DNA of 35,770 nt, taken from positions 1-35,770 of the forward strand of contig JAHDXY010000014.1 in the NCBI GenBank assembly GCA_023384005.1, written 5' to 3'. The notes beneath the pieces are model-generated. The model ran no database searches. It worked only from the letters and a program-made list of their open reading frames with translations, and was not told the DNA's origin. Every line of letters starts with the position of its first letter. Within the stretch, counting starts at the first letter, position 1. The DNA comes from Burkholderiaceae bacterium (GTDB lineage: Bacteria > Pseudomonadota > Gammaproteobacteria > Burkholderiales > Burkholderiaceae_E). Below, piece by piece: positions 18,709 to 26,448 of the stretch. Made by a program: the position numbers and the translations under genes.

Positions 18709-20967
18709 ATGACGATCTTCACGACAACCAGTTATCCCGTGGGCGCCTTGATCGCCGATATTGACCTGGGAAAGGTCGGGCTGCCGGATCTGCAACGTCC
18801 TTTTGTCTGGCGGAACGTGAAAGTCAGGAACCTGTTTGACTCGCTCTACAAGGGCTATCCGGCAGGATTTCTGTTGTTCTGGGACACCGGGGCGGAGGGC
18901 GGTCTGAAAGGGATCGGGGCGAAGAACAACAAGGCCGTGCCGAGGCTTGCTATCGTTGACGGTCAGCAGCGGCTGACCTCGCTTTATGCCGTGATAAAGG
19001 GCGAGGAGGTGATTCGGGCGAATTTCAAGAAAGAGCGCATTCGGATCGCCTTCAACCCGCTGACCGAGCGTTTCGCAGTCTGGGATGCGGCGATCGTGAA
19101 GGACAAATCCTTCATCCCCGATATCTCCGAGCTCTGGCGGCCCGAGGCGAATGTCTTCTCGATTGCCAGTGATTTTCTCGATGAGCTGTCTGCCGTGCGC
19201 GAGGTATCGGATGCGGACAAGAAGAAGATCCAGAATGCCATCGGCAAGCTGATCGCTCTGCCCAATCAGTATTCCTTTACCGCCTTGACGCTGTCCGCAA
19301 CTGTTGATGGGGCGACTGTGGCGGATGTGTTTGTGCGGATCAACGGGGAAGGCAAGCAACTCAACCAGTCCGACTTCATCATGACGTTGATGTCGGTCTA
19401 TTGGGACGAAGGGCGAGCAGAGCTGGAGGCCTTCGCCGGCGCAGCGACAAAGCCGCACGATGGCCAAGCTTCTCCTTTCAACCACTTCATCAAGCCTGCA
19501 CCCGACCAGATGTTGCGCACGACGATCGGCCTGGCGCTGAAGCGCGCAAGGCTTGAGAACGTCTACAATGCGCTGCGTGGCCGCGATGCCAAGACCGGCA
19601 TCGACAACCCGGAAAAGCGGGATGAACAGTTTCAGAGAATGCAGGCCGCACAGGCAGCGGCGCTGGACCTGACGAACTGGCACCACTTCCTTAGCGCGTT
19701 GACGCTGGCGGGATATCGTGGCGAGAAGATGATCAGTTCGGAAACGGCGGTCATCTACAGCTACGTGCTCTATCTGGTCGGCATCGTGGATTATGGCATC
19801 GACAAGCAGTCGATGCGCCAGGCCATTGCTGAATACTTCTTCATGGCGGCCCTGACCGGCCGCTACACGAACTCTCCGGAGACGCGCTTTGAAGCAGACC
19901 TTGCTCTGGTTCGGGATCTGCCAGACGGAAAAGCCTACCTGGCGAAGCTGCGCGACATCTGTGCAACGACGCTGACGCCCGATTACTGGAGCATTACGCT
20001 GCCCAGCCAGCTTGCGACCTCAGCTTCGCAGAGCCCTTCGCTCTTCGCCTACAACGCGTCGCTGATCAAGCTTGACGCAGATGCGCTCTACAGCCCGGTT
20101 AAAATCGCGAGCCTCGTCGATCCCGCCGTGAAGGGAACCAAGGTTGCCCTCGAGCGGCATCATCTGTTCCCGCGCGCCTACCTTGAGGAGAATGGCATCA
20201 GGGAACTGAAAAAGATCAATCAGATCGCGAATTTTGCGCCGGTGGAGTGGCCCGAGAACATTCGCATCGGTAAGCAGGCTCCGTCTGCCTATGTGCCACC
20301 GCTGGACGCTGCGCTCTCCGCCGAAAAGCGCAGCCAGCTCTATTTCTGGCATGCTCTTCCGCACCTCTGGTGGGAGATGCCCTACGAGGCATTTCTGGTC
20401 GAGCGGAGAGAGCGCATGGCGCGGGTCATCGAAGCCGCCTGGAAGCTCCTCAAGGGCGATGGCCCTGCAGTGGCTGCGACCGAAATCAGCGTGGCCGAAC
20501 TGATCGAGTCTGGCGAAACAGATGCGGTCGAGTTCAAATCTACGCTGCGGGTCAACCTTCACACAGGTCAGCAAGATGACAAGATTCAGGTGTCGGCCCT
20601 GAAGACTATCGCGGGCTTCCTGAACGCCAAGGGCGGGACGCTGCTTATCGGGGTAGCCGATGACGGTGAGGTTCTTGGCCTCGAAGCCGATGGTTTTCCA
20701 AACGAAGACAAGATGGCCCTGCATCTGACGAACCTGATCACGTCGCGCCTGGGGGATGTTTTCCGGCCGTATGTTCACCCTCGGTTCGAGGAGCAAGATG
20801 GTGTTCGGGTGCTGCTGGTGCGGTGTGAGCCCGGTCCTCGCGAAGCTTTTCTCAAGGATGGCCAGCTCCAGCGCTTCTTTGTTCGCGGCGGCAATGCGAC
20901 GGCTGAACTGCAGGGGAATGCCATCACGGAATACGTCAAGCAGCGGTTCGGCAGAATCTCGAGTTAG
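18709..20967 (+). CDS. DUF262 + DUF1524-like HNH (GmrSD-like) protein with C-terminal AlbA_2 (Schlafen-type) domain
   Basis: LPDLQRPFVWRNVKVRNLFDSLYKGYPAGFLLFW and IVDGQQRLTSLYAV (GmrS DGQQR motif); LERHHLFPRAYLEENG (HxxFP, GmrD/DUF1524-like); ESGETDAVEFKSTL...LKTIAGFLNAKGGTLLIGVADDGEVLGLE (AlbA_2). Confidence 0.88.
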   Translation: MTIFTTTSYPVGALIADIDLGKVGLPDLQRPFVWRNVKVRNLFDSLYKGYPAGFLLFWDTGAEGGLKGIGAKNNKAVPRLAIVDGQQRLTSLYAVIKGEEVIRANFKKERIRIAFNPLTERFAVWDAAIVKDKSFIPDISELWRPEANVFSIASDFLDELSAVREVSDADKKKIQNAIGKLIALPNQYSFTALTLSATVDGATVADVFVRINGEGKQLNQSDFIMTLMSVYWDEGRAELEAFAGAATKPHDGQASPFNHFIKPAPDQMLRTTIGLALKRARLENVYNALRGRDAKTGIDNPEKRDEQFQRMQAAQAAALDLTNWHHFLSALTLAGYRGEKMISSETAVIYSYVLYLVGIVDYGIDKQSMRQAIAEYFFMAALTGRYTNSPETRFEADLALVRDLPDGKAYLAKLRDICATTLTPDYWSITLPSQLATSASQSPSLFAYNASLIKLDADALYSPVKIASLVDPAVKGTKVALERHHLFPRAYLEENGIRELKKINQIANFAPVEWPENIRIGKQAPSAYVPPLDAALSAEKRSQLYFWHALPHLWWEMPYEAFLVERRERMARVIEAAWKLLKGDGPAVAATEISVAELIESGETDAVEFKSTLRVNLHTGQQDDKIQVSALKTIAGFLNAKGGTLLIGVADDGEVLGLEADGFPNEDKMALHLTNLITSRLGDVFRPYVHPRFEEQDGVRVLLVRCEPGPREAFLKDGQLQRFFVRGGNATAELQGNAITEYVKQRFGRISS

Positions 20968-20970
20968 ACC

Positions 20971-21987
20971 ATGTCCTTCCGCTTCTGGCGCCGCATCCGG
21001 ATTGCTCCCGGGGTCACGCTGAACCTGTCGAAATCGACGGCGTCGCTGTCCTTCGGCCCGCGCGGCGCGAAATACACCGTCAGCCCGCGCGGCAACCGGA
21101 TCACTGCGGGTCTGCCGGGGACGGGCCTCTTCTACACCGTCCACGAGCCACGCCGCCCGTCACCCGCCAATGCGCCGAGTGTCGCCCAGCGCGACCGGCT
21201 GAACCTCGGCTTCTTCCAGCGGCTGTTCACGCCTGCGGATGAGCGCGCGCTGGTCGACGGGCTGAAGGCGCTGAACGCGGGCGATGAGGGGGCTGCGCTC
21301 GCCGCGTTCGAGAAGGCCGCCAGCCTGCCCGATGCCGCCTGGATGGCGGGCATGCTGCGGCTCCGGCGCGAGGAATTCGCGCCCGCGCGGCGTCATCTGG
21401 AGGCTGCTCTGGGTGGGCTCGACCGACTGGGCAGCATGCTGGAGAAATACGAGATCGCGGCGCAGGTCACCTTTCCGGTGACGCCCGAGGTCGATGCCCA
21501 TGCCCGCCCCCGCGAGCGCGGCACGCGCCTGGCGCTGGTGGAGATCGCGCAGCTCACCGGTGACCGCACAGCGGCGATGCGCCATGTCGAGCAGCTGCTG
21601 GCGATCGAGCCGTCTGATCCGGTGGTACTGCTGTCCTTCGCGGAGCTGACCCTTGAGGGCGATGCGGACCGCGCGCAACTGGAGCGGGTTGTTGCCCTGA
21701 GCGCCGGGATCACGAACGAGACGCCGGTGGACACGGCGCTCCTGCTCTACCGGGGCCGCACGCTCGCCCGGCTCGGGCTGGCTGACGCCGCCCTCGACGT
21801 GTTCACCCTCGCGCTTCGCCGCCGCAAGGACCGTGCCGACACCCTCCTGCGCCAGCTGCGCTACGAGCGCGCGGTGCTCTACGATCAGGTGGGCCGCAAG
21901 GCGCAGGGACGGCGCGAGCTGGAGCGCGTCTGTGCCGAGGATCCGGGGTTCGAGGATGTGCGTGAACGGCTGGGGCTGGGCGAATGA
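20971..21987 (+). CDS. DUF4236 domain protein with C-terminal TPR-like helical repeats
   Basis: MSFRFWRRIRIAPGVTLNLSKSTASLSFGPRGAKYTVSPRGNRITAGLPGTGLFYT (DUF4236), followed by Ala/Leu-rich helical repeats. Confidence 0.82.
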   Translation: MSFRFWRRIRIAPGVTLNLSKSTASLSFGPRGAKYTVSPRGNRITAGLPGTGLFYTVHEPRRPSPANAPSVAQRDRLNLGFFQRLFTPADERALVDGLKALNAGDEGAALAAFEKAASLPDAAWMAGMLRLRREEFAPARRHLEAALGGLDRLGSMLEKYEIAAQVTFPVTPEVDAHARPRERGTRLALVEIAQLTGDRTAAMRHVEQLLAIEPSDPVVLLSFAELTLEGDADRAQLERVVALSAGITNETPVDTALLLYRGRTLARLGLADAALDVFTLALRRRKDRADTLLRQLRYERAVLYDQVGRKAQGRRELERVCAEDPGFEDVRERLGLGE

Positions 21988-22322
21988 CCGCGCTGGCGGG
22001 TGAAGCGCGGGCGCTGCTGTCGTGCCGCACCCCGGCTGACCCCTTCACGACCTATCAGGAGGTGGCCACTGCGCTCGGCCTTCAATCACCCGGTACGATC
22101 CAGCGCGTCGCCGCCGCGCTCGAGCAGACCATGCGCGAGGATGTCGCTGCTGGCCAGCCGATGATCGCCGCGCTGGTAATCAGCCGCGCGGGCGACATGC
22201 CTCGGGGAGGCTTCTTCGATCTCGCGGTGGCGCTGGGCCGGTTTCCGAAGGATCCCCGGCAGCATCGCTCGGCATGGCAGGCCGAGTGCGCGGCGGTCTT
22301 CGGGACGCTGGATGGTGGTTGA
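21984..22322 (+). CDS. Small hypothetical protein, last gene of the operon
   Basis: 112 aa, ATGA overlap with the previous gene. Contains TYQEVATALGLQSPGTIQRVAAAL...GQPMIAALVISRAGDMPRGGFFDLA; reminiscent of small helical proteins seen in defence or restriction contexts (recall only). Confidence 0.7.
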   Translation: MTALAGEARALLSCRTPADPFTTYQEVATALGLQSPGTIQRVAAALEQTMREDVAAGQPMIAALVISRAGDMPRGGFFDLAVALGRFPKDPRQHRSAWQAECAAVFGTLDGG

Positions 22323-22338
22323 AGCGGATCGGCTCGGA

Positions 22339-22539
22339 TCACCTGATCTCGAACCAGCGCATCGCGGTCTGCAGAAGATGGTCGTAATCGCCGGCCATGG
22401 CCTCGTCCATGAAGGCGGTAATCTCGTCACCGGAGAGGCCAGCTTCCGCAGCGGCCTCGCGACAGCGTCCGAGCACGGCAAAGGCGTTGCCGTCATGGCC
22501 GGTCAGCGTGACGGTGATGTCGGGGTATCTCGGGGTCAT
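22339..22539 (-). CDS. Small conserved-type hypothetical protein
   Basis: MTPRYPDITVTLTGHDGNAFAVLGRCREAAAEAGLSGDEITAFMDEAMAGDYDHLLQTAMRWFEIR. Alternative upstream start at 22554. Pattern recalled from mobile-element genes. Confidence 0.7.
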   Translation of the reverse strand: MTPRYPDITVTLTGHDGNAFAVLGRCREAAAEAGLSGDEITAFMDEAMAGDYDHLLQTAMRWFEIR

Positions 22540-22694
22540 TCGGTGCGGCTCCATCGACGCGGCACCACGACATCAGGCGTGACCCGCGCGCATAGTCCAG
22601 TTGATTGTTGAAGGTGAACGAGAGAGAGCCCTGCAGGTCACTTGCCCGAGGGATCGGCTTTGCTCGAATGGCTCTGGGTTGGCCTGTCGCTGCG

Positions 22695-23060
22695 CTATTT
22701 CTGTCCGCGACTGATCATCCGGTGATCGATTTCAGGCTTGTCCCATTTCATCGCGGCACCCATCCAGCGCTCGATGGTCGCCTGCAGCTTGGGATCGTTG
22801 GCCTCGAGATGGAACGTGTAGAGGCGGTTGACGATTTCCTGCATCAGCTGGCGCATCTCGTCCTCGTCGATGCGGGAGACCTCCGACCACGGGATGCGCC
22901 GACCGTCAGCGTCCTCCACGAAGACATCCGAGTAGTCGCCGGTCCGGGTTGCAGGGGTGAGTCCGGAATGCAGCGTCTCCAGCTGCGTGTTGCGCACGCA
23001 AAGCATGGCCATGATCCTGGCCAGCCTTGCCGCAACGCGCTTTTCGTCGTCCTTGTTCAT
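22695..23060 (-). CDS. Hypothetical protein
   Basis: ORF from MNKDDEKRVAARLARIMAMLCVRNTQLETLHSGLTP; alternative upstream start at 23108. Coherent acidic/helical composition, no competing sense ORF. Confidence 0.65.
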   Translation of the reverse strand: MNKDDEKRVAARLARIMAMLCVRNTQLETLHSGLTPATRTGDYSDVFVEDADGRRIPWSEVSRIDEDEMRQLMQEIVNRLYTFHLEANDPKLQATIERWMGAAMKWDKPEIDHRMISRGQK

Positions 23061-23118
23061 CAGGCGAGAGTAGCCGGATGCCCGCAGTCGCGCCACGATT
23101 TCGAACAAGGGTTCCAGG

Positions 23119-23373
23119 CTACCTTCTTGCGCATGCCCGCACCTGGTCGCGCAGGACAGCGTAATCGGCGAGCCAGCCCGGGATCAGCGCCCCCTCGGGC
23201 AGCGCGGCGACCTCCGCGGCCACGCGCGCCTGCTCGGCCTGGCTGTACGCCACCTCGGGCGGGCAGGCGCCGGGCGGGGCGTCAGAACTCACCCCCGCGC
23301 AGCCGGTCAAGAAGATCGTCGCGGCTGCGAGGGCGGCGCGCGGCGGCGTCCAGCATCTGGCGGTGGATGGCAT
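23119..23373 (-). CDS. Rz1-like spanin outer-membrane lipoprotein, nested out of frame with the Rz-like gene
   Basis: MPSTARCWTPPRAALAAATIFLTGCAGVSSDAPPGACP: signal with lipobox LTGC. Overlaps the 3' part of the Rz-like gene in another frame. Start is inferred. Confidence 0.6.
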   Translation of the reverse strand: MPSTARCWTPPRAALAAATIFLTGCAGVSSDAPPGACPPEVAYSQAEQARVAAEVAALPEGALIPGWLADYAVLRDQVRACARR

Positions 23374-23539
23374 TGTTACGCTCCAGGGTCTCCAGCCGCT
23401 CGGCGGCGCGGCCAGCGCGCTCGGCCGTGCGGCGAAGGTTGACGATGAACAGGGTGATGGTGAGCAGGGCGAGGGCGATGGCCGCCACTCGCCGCGCCCA
23501 TGGCCGGGCGAGAAGCCCGACCGCAAGGCTGGCCCACAT
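23282..23539 (-). CDS. Rz-like inner-membrane spanin / small TM + coiled-coil lysis protein
   Basis: 85 aa: MWASLAVGLLARPWARRVAAIALALLTITLFIVNLRRTAERAGRAAERLETLERNNAIHRQMLDAAARR. N-terminal TM then coiled coil. TGATG overlap with the endolysin. Confidence 0.65.
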   Translation of the reverse strand: MWASLAVGLLARPWARRVAAIALALLTITLFIVNLRRTAERAGRAAERLETLERNNAIHRQMLDAAARRPRSRDDLLDRLRGGEF

Positions 23540-24219
23540 CAGCGCAGGCCCTTCTTCCAGTCGTCGAGCCGCGCCCAGACCGCCACAGCGATCCCGCCCA
23601 GCGCCAGGGCGATGAACAGCCAGCGGAGGGTGTCGAGATAGGGCACCAGCGGCAGGACCGCACCCTGCGCTTCGGCCAGAACCTCCTGCGCGACCTCGAC
23701 GCCGGCAGCGCCCACGGTCGCCACGCCCGCCGCACCCGTCCCGCGCAGCGTGCGGCTGTCGGCCAGCACCTCGCGCGCGGGCGGGGCCTCGGCGGCAAAC
23801 GGCACCGCGCGCACTGGGAAGCGCTCGCCCCATGTCCGAGCAGGCCCGAGATCGACATGGATGAACCCCGAGCGCGGATAGAACCCGAAGCCGAAGAATC
23901 CTACCTCGCGAGCCGCGGCCTCGAACGCCACCGGATCATGGTTCGACATGGCGATGTCGAAGGCCGTGCCATCCATGTGCTTTGAGCGCGGGGCGCCACC
24001 GACATTGCGGTTATGCTGGGGCGAGCGATAGGCCGAGCGAACGATCAGTGGCTTGCCCAGCCGGTCGCGCAGGGCCTGCAGTTTGTCCAGCGCCTCTGGG
24101 TGCAGCTTCAGCTGGCCGGTGCCACGGCAGGCGATTTCGGCGGGCGAGAAGTTTGGCCAGCGCCAGAGGCCGTCGGGTACGTCGCGGAAATGGCGGAATG
24201 TGCGGATGGGATCGGGCAT
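23539..24219 (-). CDS. Peptidase M15-type (D-Ala-D-Ala carboxypeptidase) endolysin with C-terminal TM segment
   Basis: PNFSPAEIACRGTGQLKLHPEALDKLQALRDRLGKPLIVRSAYRSPQHNRNVGGAPRSKHMDGTAFDIAMSNHDP...GFIHVDLG. C-terminal WLFIALALGGIAVAVWARL. Confidence 0.88.
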   Translation of the reverse strand: MPDPIRTFRHFRDVPDGLWRWPNFSPAEIACRGTGQLKLHPEALDKLQALRDRLGKPLIVRSAYRSPQHNRNVGGAPRSKHMDGTAFDIAMSNHDPVAFEAAAREVGFFGFGFYPRSGFIHVDLGPARTWGERFPVRAVPFAAEAPPAREVLADSRTLRGTGAAGVATVGAAGVEVAQEVLAEAQGAVLPLVPYLDTLRWLFIALALGGIAVAVWARLDDWKKGLR

Positions 24220-24296
24220 TGAGGGGCTCCAAATGAAAAGACCCGCCGAGGGGCGGGACGGGCGCAGGATGGTTGGTGTCTTGATGTCGTTTGCGC

Positions 24297-24587
24297 TCAG
24301 CCGCCGGGGCCGAAGACTTTGAGCTTCAGCGCGATCCCGGCGAGGAGTGCCAGGATGACGCCCGTTGTGATGATATGCACCGTGGTCTGCACAGCGGTGC
24401 GACGGATGAAGCGGATCGAGGCCAGCAGGCTGCGCAGATCGCGGACATCTATGGCGGCCTCGGTGCCATCGAGCCCAACATCGGCCAGCGCACGCTTTGC
24501 GCCTTCCTCGGCCGCCCGAGCGAGAAGTTCCTCGAACTCGGCATCCGGCATACGGACATGGCCCTGCCCAGAGCGACGCGGAGTCAT
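24297..24587 (-). CDS. DUF6127-like small single-TM protein, holin candidate
   Basis: EFEELLARAAEEGAKRALADVGLDGTEAAIDVRDLRSLLASIRFIRRTAVQTTVHIITTGVILALLAGIALKLKVFG; sits directly upstream of the endolysin. Family name from memory. Confidence 0.55.
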   Translation of the reverse strand: MTPRRSGQGHVRMPDAEFEELLARAAEEGAKRALADVGLDGTEAAIDVRDLRSLLASIRFIRRTAVQTTVHIITTGVILALLAGIALKLKVFGPGG

Positions 24588-25582
24588 GCGGACAGGATCC
24601 CGACCTCGTTGGGCAAGGTCAGATCGCTCCAGGGGCTCGTATCGACCGGGTTCACCGCCCAGCTGGAATAAACCGGAACGGGCGCAAGACTTGGCACCGT
24701 CACAGGGGCGGCGTCATGGTTCACGCCACTCATGCGCAGAAACCCTGCCGTGGCGTCGGGTCCATCCGTACCCGCTTGCGCGATCTGCTTGAGATGCACG
24801 CCCGCGATGGCCGAGACCGAGGCCGGGCCAGTCGGGCCAGTGAGCGAGAAGGACACGCGCTGTCCCGCTGCGGTGCTGGCAACCCGCGTGGCGACGTCGC
24901 CGTCGCGCAGCGCGTCGATGCTGCCCACCATCTCGTTGAAAGTGGCAATGGCGTTGGGGCTGCGGCGCACGAAGCGCCGCCCGATGGTCGAGACGCCGTC
25001 GAGGGCTGCAATATGGGCGTAGTACCAGGTCCGGTTCGCCGAAATCCCGTGCAGGGCCGTGTTGGCAAAGACCACGTGGCGCGGCTTGCCCTTTCCGTTC
25101 GTGTTCGCGGCGGTGGCCGTCGATTGCAGCACGCCCTCGACATAGAATTCGATGGTGATCTCGGCGCCGACGGCAACCCGCACATCGATCCATTGCGGCT
25201 GACCATTAGCGGCGGTGTAGGAGGAGCTGCCCTGCACGCTGGTGTCGCCAGCAGCGATGGCGTGATATCGATTGGTCGTCGTGATCGGCTTGATCTGGGC
25301 CAGCAGCACGTTGGTCGCGCTGTAGAATTCCAGAAAGCTCGCTTCGGACCGGTTGATGCTGTTGGCGTCGGCGTTGGGCGGCACATAGCGGAACCCCAGC
25401 CAGAGATCGCCCACGGGTTCCGGTACCGAGAAGGAGAATGGTGCCGAATAGCTGTTGAAGCCGACGTGCCGGATCGCGTTCACGTCGAGCGTCGGGTCGA
25501 ACCCTCCGGCGGTTGTGTTCAGGAGGCCAGATATGCCGGCGATGTCGGTAGGCTGGTGGCCCAGATGCAGAATGTAACTCAT
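24584..25582 (-). CDS. Phage tail/virion-associated hypothetical protein (concanavalin/LamG-like fold possible)
   Basis: MSYILHLGHQPTDIAGISGLLNTTAGGFDP...; ATGA overlaps on both sides within the tail cluster; beta-rich sequence. Confidence 0.6.
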   Translation of the reverse strand: MSYILHLGHQPTDIAGISGLLNTTAGGFDPTLDVNAIRHVGFNSYSAPFSFSVPEPVGDLWLGFRYVPPNADANSINRSEASFLEFYSATNVLLAQIKPITTTNRYHAIAAGDTSVQGSSSYTAANGQPQWIDVRVAVGAEITIEFYVEGVLQSTATAANTNGKGKPRHVVFANTALHGISANRTWYYAHIAALDGVSTIGRRFVRRSPNAIATFNEMVGSIDALRDGDVATRVASTAAGQRVSFSLTGPTGPASVSAIAGVHLKQIAQAGTDGPDATAGFLRMSGVNHDAAPVTVPSLAPVPVYSSWAVNPVDTSPWSDLTLPNEVGILSA

Positions 25583-26448
25583 GGCAGTTCCACTTCGATG
25601 TAAAGAGATGCATGGGCAGCGGAGAACGCTGTGCCCCCGCCGTGATCGAGGAACAGCGAGACATTGCCCGAGGTGAGGCGCGTGCCACCGCCGAGATCGA
25701 GCCAAGCTTCGAATTCGGCGAGGCTGAGGTCGCGATCCCAGCCAATCTCGATGAAGGCCTGCACCTGATAAATGCGCAGGTCAGGATCCTCGAAGCCCAG
25801 CGCCTGCGCTCCGGGCGGGACCGGGTAGCTGAATTGCGAGGGCAGCGAGCGCAGCGTACCGCCATCGCCCGGATCGCGCCCCTGGATATGAGGATAAAAG
25901 GCGGCGCTGGGCGCTGCGGTCCATGTCGGCGCGCCACTGACCGGGTCATCCCGCCAGACCCCATTCACCCCGATCCAGAGGCTGGCCGTGCCGGGGTCGA
26001 GGACGAACATCAGCACGTCAGTCGCCCCGAAAGTCGGCAGGCCGCTCAAGCGCTGACTGGCGCTGCCGGTGTTCGACGACCAGAGCGTGCCGTTGCCGCG
26101 ATATCCGATCGAGCCCAGCGTGATAGGATTGTTTCCGACATTGAATTCCTCGCGCTGGGCGTCCGAAACCATTCCCATGTAGCCGTCGAAACTGCTGGTC
26201 CCGCCGGGCGCACAGAGCACTTCCCAATAGCGCCGTCCGTCCGTGGGCAGGATTGCCTTCGCTGTGGGCACCCAGCGGCGGTAATCGCTGCCGCCAGAGG
26301 TGTTCACCGCGGTCTGGTTGCCATCGGACAGCGTATAGCCCGCTGGGCGACGGGTTGTGTCGAGCTGCCATGCCGAGCCGATATCGACCGGCGGAGCGAC
26401 ATCGCCGCCCTGCGCGAGGATTGCACCGCGCATCATCAGCAGGCTCAT
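25579..26448 (-). CDS. Phage tail-associated protein with a SPRY-like region
   Basis: RRYWEVLCAPGGTSSFDGYMGMVSDAQ...SIGYRGNGTLWSSN...ATDVLMFVLDPGTASLWIGVNGVW resembles SPRY/B30.2. ATGA overlap with the DUF2793 gene. Confidence 0.55.
   Translation of the reverse strand: MSLLMMRGAILAQGGDVAPPVDIGSAWQLDTTRRPAGYTLSDGNQTAVNTSGGSDYRRWVPTAKAILPTDGRRYWEVLCAPGGTSSFDGYMGMVSDAQREEFNVGNNPITLGSIGYRGNGTLWSSNTGSASQRLSGLPTFGATDVLMFVLDPGTASLWIGVNGVWRDDPVSGAPTWTAAPSAAFYPHIQGRDPGDGGTLRSLPSQFSYPVPPGAQALGFEDPDLRIYQVQAFIEIGWDRDLSLAEFEAWLDLGGGTRLTSGNVSLFLDHGGGTAFSAAHASLYIEVELP

Noticed and set aside
17764-19686. 640-aa minus-strand ORF
   Set aside because: Antisense across three clearly coding genes (MTase end, HNH, GmrSD); shadow ORF.
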